From Candidatus Devosia phytovorans (GTDB taxonomy: Bacteria > Pseudomonadota > Alphaproteobacteria > Rhizobiales > Devosiaceae), in the NCBI GenBank assembly GCA_029202405.1, contig CP119312.1, forward strand, positions 1,183,001-1,247,000: a stretch of 64,000 nucleotides of DNA. The letters are read 5' to 3'. The notes under the pieces are model-generated. The model saw only the letters and a list, made by a program, of their open reading frames with translations, made no database searches and was not told where the DNA came from. Both the position numbers and the translations under genes were made by a program. Position 1 is the first letter of the stretch. Each line of letters starts with the position of its first letter. This document shows positions 15,425-28,842 of the stretch, piece by piece.

Positions 15425-16111
15425 ATGGCTGGCAAGAAGATCGTAAAGGCCCGCGAGGGCATCGACCGCAACAAGCTGTACAAGCTTGATGAGGCCGTGA
15501 AGATGGTGAAGTCGCGCGCTTCGGCGAAGTTCGACGAAACCATCGAAATCGCCATCAACCTCGGTGTTGATCCGCGTCACGCTGACCAGATGGTCCGTGG
15601 CGTCGTGAACCTGCCGAACGGCACGGGCAAGACCGTGCGAGTGGCTGTGTTTGCCAAGGATGCCAAGGCTGACGAAGCCCGCAAGGCTGGCGCAGACATC
15701 GTTGGTGCAGAAGACCTGATGGAACAGATCCAGTCTGGCAAGATCGATTTCGATCGTTGCATTGCCACGCCGGACATGATGCCGCTGGTCGGTCGCCTGG
15801 GCAAGATCCTGGGCCCGCGCAACCTGATGCCGAACCCCAAGGTCGGCACGGTTACTCCCGATGTCGCCGGTGCCGTCAAGGCAGCCAAGGGCGGCGCCGT
15901 TGAATACCGCGTCGAAAAGGCCGGTATCCTGCACGCCGGTGTTGGCAAGGTTTCCTTCTCGGAAGAAGCCCTGCTGCAGAACATCAAGGCCTTCACCGAC
16001 GCCGTCGTGAAGTCCAAGCCAGCTGGCGCCAAGGGCACCTATGTCAAGAAGGTCGCCGTGTCGTCCACCATGGGCCCTGGCGTCCATGTCGAGCCGGCTT
16101 CGGCTCTCTAA
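15425..16111 (+). CDS. rplA: Ribosomal protein uL1
   Basis: Forms the mobile L1 stalk on 23S rRNA and typically represses its own L11-L1 mRNA. 228 residues. Family motifs seen: NLGVDPRHADQMVRG, VNLPNGTGK, DLMEQIQSGKIDFDRCIATPDMM and LGPRNLMPNPKVGTV. It is translated right behind rplK (3-nt gap). A GC-rich hairpin without a T run (16124-16147) follows the stop and may reduce read-through into the L10 leader. Confidence 0.97.
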   Translation: MAGKKIVKAREGIDRNKLYKLDEAVKMVKSRASAKFDETIEIAINLGVDPRHADQMVRGVVNLPNGTGKTVRVAVFAKDAKADEARKAGADIVGAEDLMEQIQSGKIDFDRCIATPDMMPLVGRLGKILGPRNLMPNPKVGTVTPDVAGAVKAAKGGAVEYRVEKAGILHAGVGKVSFSEEALLQNIKAFTDAVVKSKPAGAKGTYVKKVAVSSTMGPGVHVEPASAL

Positions 16112-16443
16112 GAAACAAAGAATTCCGGGCGGTTTCGGCCGCCCGGATATTCAACTGAAGAGTGTTTAGGCACGCCTAAGTTGAATAAGTCCTGTCCGAG
16201 ACTGCCGGTGCTGATCAATCTGGGTCAGCTTAATGTCCACCGACGCCAGCATAGATGGGGTGACAACCAAGATTTTCTGCCCAAAGGGCAGGGTGATCGC
16301 GGTTCGAACCAGGCCAGTTGCCCTCGTGGCAGCGCGGTTTACAGGCATGTAACCGTTGCTCCTCTTCTTTCTCCGGAGAGTAGGGGGCAGCAATTGGCAA
16401 TGGCCCGACAGACTTGTTGTCGGGCTTGATGTGGAGACTAGCA
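16112..16443 (+). promoter_or_regulatory. rplJL leader region (candidate L10 leader)
   Basis: A 332-nt gene-free stretch between rplA and rplJ. It holds a 9-bp hairpin at 16124-16147 just after rplA, a long middle section containing CCTGTCCGAGACTGCCGGTG (16191-16210), and an 8-bp perfect hairpin (16403-16410 with 16418-16425) immediately before the rplJ ribosome site. Untranslated leaders bound by L10(L12)4 are known at this position in many bacteria. The structure here was judged by eye only. Confidence 0.5.
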
Positions 16444-16965
16444 GTGGAAAGAGCGGAAAAGCGTGAGCTTGTCGCATCGCTTCAGTCAGCCCTCTCGGGC
16501 GCTGGATCGATCGTACTCGCGCAGAACACCGGTCTGACCGTCGCCAATCTGGAGTCGCTTCGCCGCGAGGTGAAGACTGCAGGTGGCTACGTGAAGGTCG
16601 CGAAGAACCGTCTTGCCAAGCTTGCTCTTAAAGACACCGACCACGCCGACATTTCGGGCCTGTTTACCGGCCCGATCGTCATCGCCTATGCGGAAGACCC
16701 CATGACTGCGCCCAAGATTGCGGCGAAGTTTGCTGAAAAGAACGCAAAGTATGTCGTTCTTGGCGGCGTTATGGGCAAGACCGCGCTTGACGCGAATAAC
16801 GTCAAGGCGCTGGCGACCATGCCGTCGCTCAACGAACTGCGCGCTACGCTCGCCGGGATGCTCAAGCAGCCCGCGACCCGTATCGCGTCGGTCATCGTTG
16901 CGCCGGCTGGTGGTATCGCGCGCGTGTTGGCCGCTCACGCGGAAAAGAGCAACGAAGCAGCGTAA
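16444..16965 (+). CDS. rplJ: Ribosomal protein uL10 (GTG start)
   Basis: Base of the ribosomal stalk; carries L7/L12 dimers and usually represses its own mRNA with them. 173 residues. Start: the GTG at 16444 with GGAG 7 nt upstream, giving the standard N-terminus VERAEKRELVASL; an earlier in-frame ATG is not supported. Motifs seen: KVAKNRLAKLAL and FTGPIVIAY. The C-terminal helix that binds L12 dimers ends in an Ala/Glu-rich tail. rplL follows after 69 nt. Confidence 0.95.
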   Translation: MERAEKRELVASLQSALSGAGSIVLAQNTGLTVANLESLRREVKTAGGYVKVAKNRLAKLALKDTDHADISGLFTGPIVIAYAEDPMTAPKIAAKFAEKNAKYVVLGGVMGKTALDANNVKALATMPSLNELRATLAGMLKQPATRIASVIVAPAGGIARVLAAHAEKSNEAA

Positions 16966-17034
16966 CCCCATGGCCTCAAATTTTGAAATTTGCGGCCGGT
17001 TTGAACTGAACACCTGAAAAGAGAGATTTATCAA

Positions 17035-17409
17035 ATGGCTGATCTCGCCAAGATCGTAGACGACCTGTCTGCCCTGACCGTTCTGGAAGCTTCCGAACTG
17101 TCGAAGCTGCTGGAAGAAAAGTGGGGCGTTTCCGCCGCCGCTCCGGTTGCTGTTGCTGCTGCTGGTGGTGGCGCTGCCGCTCCGGCTGCTGAAGAAAAGA
17201 CCGAATTTGACGTTGTTCTCGCCTCGTTCGGCGACAACAAGATCAACGTCATCAAGGAAGTTCGTGCGATCACCGGCCTGGGCCTGGGCGAAGCCAAGGC
17301 TCTCGTTGAGTCCGCTCCCAAGGCGATCAAGGAAGGCGTGTCGAAGGCTGAAGCCGAAGACATCAAGACCAAGCTGGAAGCAGCTGGCGCCAAGGTCGAA
17401 CTCAAGTAA
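17035..17409 (+). CDS. rplL: Ribosomal protein bL12 (L7/L12)
   Basis: The multi-copy stalk protein that recruits translation GTPases. 124 residues: N-terminal dimerisation helices (about 1-35, LAKIVDDLSALTVLEASELSKLL), an Ala/Gly/Pro-rich hinge (about 38-60), and a C-terminal factor-binding domain with VIKEVRAITGLGLGEAKALVE. RBS-like AGAGAG precedes the ATG. Codon use is strongly biased, as expected for a highly expressed gene. Confidence 0.97.
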   Translation: MADLAKIVDDLSALTVLEASELSKLLEEKWGVSAAAPVAVAAAGGGAAAPAAEEKTEFDVVLASFGDNKINVIKEVRAITGLGLGEAKALVESAPKAIKEGVSKAEAEDIKTKLEAAGAKVELK

Positions 17410-17758
17410 TTTCGACTTTACGTCTTGTAATTTGTGGGGTGGCGCTATATGTGCCATCCCACATTCTCGTTTTCACGGGATGATTCGCCGGGCCGAGTGG
17501 ATAGGCTCCTGGCGGCAATTTGCGGAATATATGACGAATTTGATGTCTGAGGCACGCTGACGTCCGTTGCCCTATGATCCGATGGATCATGGGGTGTTTG
17601 GCGTTTTCGGCCTTCCTGTCCTTGGCTGGGGCAGGGTTGACGTCATCAAGCCACGCTAACTGCCTAACCCAGGGCACATATCCCGAGTTCCGACGGCTGA
17701 TAGTCGGAGTTTTGGATATCTGCCTCCGAGACAATCGCTAAAAGAAACAGGAGCTTTC
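17410..17758 (+). promoter_or_regulatory. rplL-rpoB spacer with a candidate attenuator or processing hairpin
   Basis: A 349-nt noncoding gap. An 11-bp stem with one G-T pair (17433-17443 with 17453-17463) and a 9-nt loop lies 24 nt after rplL. No T run follows, so it is not a full terminator. In E. coli this gap holds a partial terminator and an RNase III site that lower rpoBC relative to rplJL; a similar role is inferred. A TTGACG at 17637 lacks a matching -10 box. Nothing else was seen. Confidence 0.45.
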
Positions 17759-20700
17759 ATGGCTACCACGTTCAACGGCCGCCGCAAGGTTCGCAAGTCC
17801 TTCGGTTCCATTCGCGAAGTCACGGAGATGCCCAACCTGATCGAGGTCCAGAAGGCCTCCTATGATCAGTTCCTCCTCGTCGACGAGCCCAAGGGTGGCC
17901 GTCCCGATGAAGGGCTTCAGTCCGTGTTCCGTTCGGTCTTCCCGATCACCGACTTTTCGAACACCGCTTCGCTCGAATTCGTGAAATACGAATTCGAACA
18001 GCCCAAGTATGACATCGACGAGTGCCGTGCGCGCGACATCACCTTCGCTGCCCCGCTCAAGGTCACGCTGCGGTTGATCGTGTTCGAAGTGGACGAAGAA
18101 ACCGGCGCCCGTTCGGTCAAGGACATCAAGGAGCAGGACGTCTACATGGGCGACATGCCCTTCATGACGTCGAACGGCACCTTCATCGTCAATGGCACCG
18201 AGCGCGTCATCGTCTCGCAGATGCACCGTTCGCCGGGCGTGTTCTTCGACCACGACAAGGGCAAGACCCATTCGTCTGGCAAGCTGCTGTTTGCCGGCCG
18301 TATCATCCCGTATCGTGGTAGCTGGCTCGACATCGAGTTCGACGCCAAGGACGTGGTCTATGCGCGTATCGATCGTCGCCGCAAGATTCCGGTGACCTCG
18401 CTGCTCAAGGCGCTTGGCATGGATGCCGAGGAAATCCTCGACACCTATTACACCAAGCTGACCTTCGAAAAGACGGCGACCGGCTGGCAGAAGCCATACG
18501 ACGCCGAGAAGATGAAGAATGCCAAGCCGAGCCATGACCTGATCGACGCCAAGACCGGCGACGTCGTGCATGAGGCTGGCAAGAAGCTCTCGGCCCGCCA
18601 GGCCAAGAAGCTTGCCGAAAACGGCCTGACGCACCTGCTGGCGGTCAATGAAGACCTCTATGGCATGTATGTCGCCGAAGACCTGATCAGCATGAAGACC
18701 GGTGAGGTCTACATGGAAGCAGGCGACGAGATCGACGAAAAGACCCTGACCAAGCTGCTTGATCTGGGCTTTGACGAGCTGCCGATCCTCGACATCGACC
18801 ACATCACCATTGGCGCCTACCTGCGCAACACGCTGGCCGTGGACAAGAATGAGTCGCGTGAAGACGCGCTGTTCGACATCTACCGCGTGATGCGTCCCGG
18901 TGAGCCGCCGACCGTCGATACGGCCGAAGCCATGTTCCAGTCGCTCTTCTTCGACAGCGAGCGCTATGACCTGTCGGCCGTTGGTCGCGTCAAGATGAAC
19001 ATGCGCCTCGAGCTCGATGCGCCTGACACCATGCGTACCCTGCGCAAGGAAGATATCGTGGAAGTCGTCCGCACGCTGGTCGACCTGCGCGATGGTCGTG
19101 GCGAAATCGACGACATCGACAACCTCGGCAACCGTCGCGTTCGCTCGGTTGGCGAACTCATGGAAAACTCCTATCGCCTTGGCCTGCTCCGCATGGAGCG
19201 CGCCATCAAGGAGCGCATGAGCTCGGTGGAAATCGACACCGTGATGCCGCAGGACCTGATCAACGCCAAGCCGGCTGCTGCCGCCGTGCGTGAATTCTTC
19301 GGCTCCTCGCAGCTGTCGCAGTTCATGGATCAGACCAATCCGCTGTCGGAAATCACCCACAAGCGTCGTCTCTCGGCGCTTGGGCCGGGTGGTCTGACCC
19401 GCGAACGTGCCGGCTTTGAAGTCCGCGACGTGCATCCGACCCACTATGGTCGTATCTGCCCGATCGAGACGCCGGAAGGCCCGAATATCGGTCTGATCAA
19501 CTCGCTGTCGACCTTCGCCCGCGTCAACAAGTACGGTTTCATCGAGACCCCGTACCGCAAGATCGTGGACGGCAAGCTGACCACCGACGTCGTCTATCTC
19601 TCCGCCATGGAAGAGGCCAAGCACTACGTCGCGCAGGCCAACGTCGAGTTCAATGCCGACGGCACGCTGACCCATGACCTCGTCGTGGCTCGCCATGCCG
19701 GCGACAACGGCCTGACGCCCAAGGAAAACGTCGACCTTATGGACGTTTCCCCCAAGCAGATGGTGTCGGTTGCGGCATCGCTGATCCCGTTCCTCGAAAA
19801 CGACGACGCCAACCGTGCTCTCATGGGCTCGAACATGCAGCGTCAGGCTGTGCCGCTGCTGCGCGCTCATGCGCCCTTCGTCGGTACCGGCATGGAAGCT
19901 GTCGTGGCGCGTGACTCGGGCGCCGCCATCGTCGCCAAGCGCAAGGGCATCGTCGATCAGGTGGACGCCACCCGTATCGTTATTCGCGCAACGGAAGAAA
20001 CCGATGCTTCGAAGTCGGGCGTCGACATCTACAACCTGATGAAGTTCCAGCGTTCGAACCAGTCGACCTGCATCAACCAGCGTCCGCTGGTCGTGGTGGG
20101 TGACCATGTCAACCAGGGCGACATCATCGCCGACGGTCCGTCAACCGAACTGGGTGATCTGGCCCTGGGCCGCAACGTGCTCGTCGCGTTCATGCCCTGG
20201 AACGGCTACAACTTCGAAGACTCCATCCTGCTCAGCGAAAAGATCGCCATGCAGGACGTCTTCACCTCGATCCATATCGAGGAATATGAAGTGATGGCCC
20301 GCGACACCAAGCTTGGTCCGGAAGAAATCACGCGCGACATTCCGAACGTGTCGGAAGAAGCGCTGAAGAACCTCGACGAAGCGGGTATCGTGCACATCGG
20401 TGCCGAAGTTGCTCCCGGCGACATCCTGGTCGGCAAGATCACCCCCAAGGGCGAAAGCCCGATGACGCCGGAAGAAAAGCTCCTCCGCGCCATCTTCGGT
20501 GAAAAGGCCTCGGACGTTCGTGATACCTCGCTCCGCGTTCCGCCGGGCGATGCTGGTACTGTCGTTGAAGTGCGCGTGTTCAATCGCCACGGCATCGACA
20601 AGGACGAGCGCGCCATGGCTATCGAGCGCGAAGAAATCGAACGTCTCGCCAAGGACCGTGACGACGAACAGTCGATCCTCGACCGTAACGTCTATGCACG

Positions 20701-21901
20701 TCTGAAGGAAATGCTGTTCGGCAAGGCCGCCACGGCTGGCCCGAAGGGTTATGTCGTCGGCACCAAGCTGAATGACCAGATGTTCGAAGCCCAGCCGCGT
20801 TCGAAGTGGTGGCAGTTTGCCGTCGACGACGACAAGGTGATGGCCGAGATGGAAGCCCTTCATGCGCAGTATGAAGAGAGCCGCCGTCTGCTTGAGCAGC
20901 GCTTCATCGACAAGGTGGACAAGCTGCAGCGCGGTGACGAACTTCCGCCGGGCGTGATGAAGATGGTCAAGGTCTTCATCGCAACCAAGCGCAAGATCCA
21001 GCCGGGCGACAAGATGGCCGGCCGTCACGGTAACAAGGGCGTCGTGTCCCGCATCGTTCCCGTGGAAGACATGCCGTATCTCGAAGATGGTACGTCGGTC
21101 GACATCGTGCTGAACCCGCTGGGCGTGCCGTCGCGCATGAACGTGGGCCAGATCCTCGAGACGCACCTGGGCTGGGCTTGCGCCGGCATGGGCAAGAAGA
21201 TCGACGAGATGGTCCGCATCTACCAGCAGAAGGGTGACCTCAAGCCGCTCCGTGCGGAAGTGGGTTCGCTGTTTGCCGGTGACGAGTCGATTACCGATCT
21301 GGACGACGATGGCCTCATCCGCCTCGGCGAACACCTTTCCAAGGGCGTGTCGATCGCGACCCCGGTGTTCGACGGTGCCAAGGAAGCCGATATCGTCGAG
21401 ATGCTGGAACGTGCAGGTCTCAAGGGCTCTGGCCAGTCGACCGTCTTTGACGGCCGTTCGGGCGAGCAGTTCGACCGTCAGGTGACCGTGGGCTATATCT
21501 ATATGCTCAAGCTCGACCACCTGGTGGACAACAAGATCCACGCCCGTTCGATCGGTCCTTACTCGCTGGTCACCCAGCAGCCGCTCGGCGGCAAGGCCCA
21601 GTTCGGCGGTCAGCGTTTCGGCGAGATGGAAGTGTGGGCTCTCGAAGCCTATGGCGCGGCTTACACGCTCCAGGAAATGCTCACCATCAAGTCGGACGAC
21701 GTTGCTGGTCGTACCAAGGTCTACGAAGCCATCGTTCGCGGCGACGACACGTTCGAAGCGGGCATCCCCGAGAGCTTCAACGTTCTGGTCAAGGAAATCC
21801 GTTCGCTCGGTCTCAATGTCGAACTCGACATGCGCGAGATCGAGGGCGACGGCTCCCAGGCCGAAGCGGAGCTCGCACCTCCTCAGGAAGCGGCGGAATA
21901 A
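17759..21901 (+). CDS. rpoB: RNA polymerase beta subunit
   Basis: Catalytic-core subunit of RNA polymerase. 1380 residues, a normal alphaproteobacterial length. Seen: the rifampicin-binding cluster around residues 513-560 (SSQLSQFMDQTNPLSEITHKR, with the wild-type-like Gln, Asp, His and Ser residues), the GPGGLTRERAGFEVRDVH segment, the active-site region QRPLVVVGD and GDKMAGRHGNKG, and the C-terminal region with GGKAQFGGQRFGEMEVWALE. The ATG at 17759 follows CAGGAG. rpoC follows after 77 nt with its own strong ribosome site. Confidence 0.98.
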   Translation: MATTFNGRRKVRKSFGSIREVTEMPNLIEVQKASYDQFLLVDEPKGGRPDEGLQSVFRSVFPITDFSNTASLEFVKYEFEQPKYDIDECRARDITFAAPLKVTLRLIVFEVDEETGARSVKDIKEQDVYMGDMPFMTSNGTFIVNGTERVIVSQMHRSPGVFFDHDKGKTHSSGKLLFAGRIIPYRGSWLDIEFDAKDVVYARIDRRRKIPVTSLLKALGMDAEEILDTYYTKLTFEKTATGWQKPYDAEKMKNAKPSHDLIDAKTGDVVHEAGKKLSARQAKKLAENGLTHLLAVNEDLYGMYVAEDLISMKTGEVYMEAGDEIDEKTLTKLLDLGFDELPILDIDHITIGAYLRNTLAVDKNESREDALFDIYRVMRPGEPPTVDTAEAMFQSLFFDSERYDLSAVGRVKMNMRLELDAPDTMRTLRKEDIVEVVRTLVDLRDGRGEIDDIDNLGNRRVRSVGELMENSYRLGLLRMERAIKERMSSVEIDTVMPQDLINAKPAAAAVREFFGSSQLSQFMDQTNPLSEITHKRRLSALGPGGLTRERAGFEVRDVHPTHYGRICPIETPEGPNIGLINSLSTFARVNKYGFIETPYRKIVDGKLTTDVVYLSAMEEAKHYVAQANVEFNADGTLTHDLVVARHAGDNGLTPKENVDLMDVSPKQMVSVAASLIPFLENDDANRALMGSNMQRQAVPLLRAHAPFVGTGMEAVVARDSGAAIVAKRKGIVDQVDATRIVIRATEETDASKSGVDIYNLMKFQRSNQSTCINQRPLVVVGDHVNQGDIIADGPSTELGDLALGRNVLVAFMPWNGYNFEDSILLSEKIAMQDVFTSIHIEEYEVMARDTKLGPEEITRDIPNVSEEALKNLDEAGIVHIGAEVAPGDILVGKITPKGESPMTPEEKLLRAIFGEKASDVRDTSLRVPPGDAGTVVEVRVFNRHGIDKDERAMAIEREEIERLAKDRDDEQSILDRNVYARLKEMLFGKAATAGPKGYVVGTKLNDQMFEAQPRSKWWQFAVDDDKVMAEMEALHAQYEESRRLLEQRFIDKVDKLQRGDELPPGVMKMVKVFIATKRKIQPGDKMAGRHGNKGVVSRIVPVEDMPYLEDGTSVDIVLNPLGVPSRMNVGQILETHLGWACAGMGKKIDEMVRIYQQKGDLKPLRAEVGSLFAGDESITDLDDDGLIRLGEHLSKGVSIATPVFDGAKEADIVEMLERAGLKGSGQSTVFDGRSGEQFDRQVTVGYIYMLKLDHLVDNKIHARSIGPYSLVTQQPLGGKAQFGGQRFGEMEVWALEAYGAAYTLQEMLTIKSDDVAGRTKVYEAIVRGDDTFEAGIPESFNVLVKEIRSLGLNVELDMREIEGDGSQAEAELAPPQEAAE

Positions 21902-21978
21902 TCCGGCACTTCCTACCCCCATTCACTTCCCGAGGGAGCAGGCGCAAGCCCGCTCCTGACGGAAAGAGGAGAGAATTG

Positions 21979-26163
<4,185 letters not shown>

Positions 26164-26190
26164 GCGACAGTCACAAAGCTGAATTGAGGG

Positions 26191-26219
26191 AAGGGGGCCG
26201 AAAGGTCCCCTTTCTTTTT
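26191..26219 (+). terminator. Intrinsic terminator after rpoC
   Basis: A 9-bp stem with one G-T pair (26191-26199 with 26204-26212) capped by a GAAA tetraloop, then TCTTTTT. It lies 27 nt after the rpoC stop and ends the rpl-rpoBC unit. Confidence 0.88.
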
Positions 26220-26322
26220 GCGCTGTTGGTGGTTTGGAGTGTCACCGCCAATTCACGCGGCTGTGATGGGGACGACATGGCAGGGCTTTAGGGGAGGGCG
26301 GTCAGTTACTCTGGAGACTTAC

Positions 26323-27642
26323 ATGTCGCTCAAAGCCCTTCTCGCCGGCGCAGGCCTTGCCGCTCTCGCCACTGCTGCCTTTGCCCAGGACAATGCTGCG
26401 TCCGGTCCGGTCGCCTTCGATGCCACGCTCAAGGCCCATGCCGAATTGCCGGCGCAGACTTTTGTGCCCGCACCGGCCGATGCGCCCTATGGGCTGCAGA
26501 TGTCGGGCCGCTTCACCTCGGGCAAGCGCGTCGAGACGCCTTATGGCTGGGCAAATCCGGCTTCGGGCATTGCCATGCCGTTCCCCGGCCAGCCGGTGCA
26601 AGGCATGAGCGGCGTGCGTTCGCTGGGCGATGACCGCTTTGTCTTCCTCACCGACAACGGCTTTGGCAACAAGGCGAACTCCTCCGACGCCATGCTGATG
26701 TTCAACTTCATGAAGATGGACTGGGAGAACGGCAAGGTCGGCCTCGAACGCACCGTGTTTCTTTCCGATCCGAACCGCGTCGTGCCATTCCCGATCGTCA
26801 CCGAACATAGCGAAAGCCGCTACCTGACGGGCGCTGATTTCGACCCGGAAAGCATTCAGCCGGTGGGCGATCACTTCTGGATCGGCGATGAATTCGGCCC
26901 ATGGTTGATCGAGGTCGATGCGACAGGCGTCGTGTTGCAGGTCGTGGCCACCAATCCGGGCGGCGTGGAGTACAAGTCGCCGGACAACCAGTTCGTCTCG
27001 ACCCCGGCTGGCGGCGCGACAGTGACCGGCGTCAATACCGGCCGCTCGGGCGGCTATGAGGGCATGGCGCAGTCGATGGACGGCAAGACGCTCTATCCGC
27101 TGCTGGAAAAGCCCTTCTATGACGAAGAGGCCGGTGCGCTTGAACTCATCGGCGAGCAGCCGGTGATCCGCATGTTGGAATTCAATGTCGCCGACGCCAG
27201 CTGGTCGGACACGGTGCGCTACTATCCGCTTGACGATGCCGGTCATGCCATTGGCGACTTCAACATCTTCGAGGGCACGCGCGGCCTGATCATCGAGCGC
27301 GACAATGGCGAGGGTGATGATGGCCGCGAGGGTGCTGCTGCCTTCAAGCGCATCTATCTGGTCGATCTCGAACGTGCTGACGAGAACGGCGTGCTGGAGA
27401 AAATCGCCTATATCGACCTGATGAATATCCAGGACCCTGAAGGAATTGCGCCGCGTGGTTCCAAGGATGGCGTATTCACCTTCCCCTTCGTGACCATCGA
27501 GGACGTCGACCTGGTCGATGCGACCACGATCGTGGTTGCCAATGACAATAACTATCCCGGTTCCACCGGTCGCGAAGCCGGCCGGGCCGATGACAATGAA
27601 TATATCCTGCTCGACGTGGCCGACTTCCTCAAGGCCGAGTGA
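26323..27642 (+). CDS. Exported esterase-like phytase-domain protein, copy 1
   Basis: A 439-residue secreted or periplasmic protein. Seen: a signal peptide ending AFAQD (about 22), then the esterase-like-activity-of-phytase fold, a beta-propeller family. Motifs: RSLGDDRFVFLTDNGFG, LTGADFDPESIQPVGDHFWIGDEFGPWLIEVD, GRSGGYEGMAQS and DPEGIAPRG, with acidic residues likely to bind calcium. The ATG at 26323 follows GGAG and is the only start that preserves the signal peptide. A paralogue follows after 54 nt, so the two probably form an operon. Substrate unknown: only some relatives have been linked to phosphoester hydrolysis. Confidence 0.85.
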   Translation: MSLKALLAGAGLAALATAAFAQDNAASGPVAFDATLKAHAELPAQTFVPAPADAPYGLQMSGRFTSGKRVETPYGWANPASGIAMPFPGQPVQGMSGVRSLGDDRFVFLTDNGFGNKANSSDAMLMFNFMKMDWENGKVGLERTVFLSDPNRVVPFPIVTEHSESRYLTGADFDPESIQPVGDHFWIGDEFGPWLIEVDATGVVLQVVATNPGGVEYKSPDNQFVSTPAGGATVTGVNTGRSGGYEGMAQSMDGKTLYPLLEKPFYDEEAGALELIGEQPVIRMLEFNVADASWSDTVRYYPLDDAGHAIGDFNIFEGTRGLIIERDNGEGDDGREGAAAFKRIYLVDLERADENGVLEKIAYIDLMNIQDPEGIAPRGSKDGVFTFPFVTIEDVDLVDATTIVVANDNNYPGSTGREAGRADDNEYILLDVADFLKAE

Positions 27643-27696
27643 TCTTTGACCGGCGCCGGGGCTTCGCTCCGGCGCTTCCTTTTTGGGAGATTGCAG

Positions 27697-28770
27697 ATGT
27701 TTAAGTCTATTGCGCTGGCTGCGGCGGCGCTGGTTTTCGTCCCTCCTGCCATGGCGCAGGAGCTCAAGGTGGACCTGCTCGGCTCGATCACGCTGCCGAC
27801 GGGCCTCAAGCTCAATGGCGTCGAGTTTGGCGGTATTTCGGGCCTCGACTACGATCCGGTCCAGGACCTGTACTACGCCATTTCCGATGACAGGTCGCAG
27901 AAGGCGCCGGCACGCTTTTACACGCTGCGCTTGCCGATGGATGCGGAAGGTCTGCATGCCGTTGACGTGGTCAGCACTGTGTTGCTGCGCGATGCGGCCG
28001 GCAATGTATTCGCAGAAGGGGCGATCGACCCGGAGTCCATCCGTTATAACCCGCTGAAGCGCAGCATTTTCTGGTCGACGGAAAATGATGCATCGGGCAA
28101 TCCGGCTGTCTACGAAAGCCTGACGGATGGGACATTCCTCCGCGCCTTCGCCGTGCCGGAGCACTATAATCCCGATGGCCAGGAGACGGCGGGCATCTTC
28201 GGTAACCTCGGTTTCGAGAGCCTGACGGTTTCGGCTGACGGCGCCAACCTGCTGACGGCAACGGAAAATGCGCTGATCCAGGATGGCGGCAAGGCAACGC
28301 TGGACGCGGGCAGCAAGGCGCGCATCATGGCCTTCGACATTGTCTCTGGTGCCCCGACAGCGGAATATCTCTACGAGACCGACGTCATCCACGCCAAGGC
28401 GACGGCCGAGCCGCCGTACAATGACAATGGCATAAGCGAAATGCTGCAGTTCGATGATGAGCACCTGCTGGTGGTCGAGCGGAGCTTTGCGGCTGGGTTG
28501 GGCAACCAGATCTCCTTCTATCTGACAGCGCTGGATTCTTCCGCCGACGTCACCGGCCAGGCGACGATGGAAGAGGGTGTCGAACCACTTGGCAAGACGC
28601 TCGCTTTTGTCATCAAGGAAGGCGATTTTGGGCTGGATATCGACAATGTCGAATCCGTCACCTTCGGTCCCGAGATCGATGGCAGGAAGACGCTGGTGAT
28701 CGCGTCAGACAATAATTTCAACGCCAATGGGCAGTTCACCCAGTTCGTGGCTTTCACGTTGACCGAATAG
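27697..28770 (+). CDS. Exported esterase-like phytase-domain protein, copy 2
   Basis: 357 residues with a signal peptide (MFKSIALAAAALVFVPPAMAQ). Same domain as the preceding gene but shorter and divergent. Seen: GGISGLDYDPVQDLYYAISDDRSQ, the FAEGAIDPESIRYNP acidic motif, ETAGIFGNLGFESLTVSADG, and MLQFDDEHLLVVERSFAAG. The ATG at 27697 has GGGAG 7-8 nt upstream. It lies 54 nt behind its paralogue, presumably on one transcript, and ends at a strong terminator. An ancestral tandem duplication is inferred. Confidence 0.85.
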   Translation: MFKSIALAAAALVFVPPAMAQELKVDLLGSITLPTGLKLNGVEFGGISGLDYDPVQDLYYAISDDRSQKAPARFYTLRLPMDAEGLHAVDVVSTVLLRDAAGNVFAEGAIDPESIRYNPLKRSIFWSTENDASGNPAVYESLTDGTFLRAFAVPEHYNPDGQETAGIFGNLGFESLTVSADGANLLTATENALIQDGGKATLDAGSKARIMAFDIVSGAPTAEYLYETDVIHAKATAEPPYNDNGISEMLQFDDEHLLVVERSFAAGLGNQISFYLTALDSSADVTGQATMEEGVEPLGKTLAFVIKEGDFGLDIDNVESVTFGPEIDGRKTLVIASDNNFNANGQFTQFVAFTLTE

Positions 28771-28778
28771 GCAAACGG

Positions 28779-28806
28779 AAAGGGGGCCATTGGCCCCCTT
28801 TTTTCT
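28779..28806 (+). terminator. Intrinsic terminator after the phytase-like pair
   Basis: A 10-bp stem (28779-28788 with 28792-28801) with a 3-nt loop, followed by a T-rich run to 28805. It starts 8 nt after the stop. Confidence 0.88.
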
Positions 28807-28808
28807 GG

Positions 28809-28834
28809 CCAGCATGCTGGACGACTTCTTGCCG
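28809..28834. repeat. Dispersed short repeat, copy 2
   Basis: Contains the same GCATGCTGGACGACTTCTTG as copy 1, with CCG after it. Here the head is a perfect 12-bp palindrome, CCAGCATGCTGG. It sits directly between a terminator and the 3' end of the convergent YbjN gene. Confidence 0.75.
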
Positions 28835-28842
28835 GATGGCTG

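Noticed and set aside
17637..17665. TTGACG upstream of rpoB as a possible promoter
   Set aside because: No acceptable -10 hexamer at 16-18 nt spacing.
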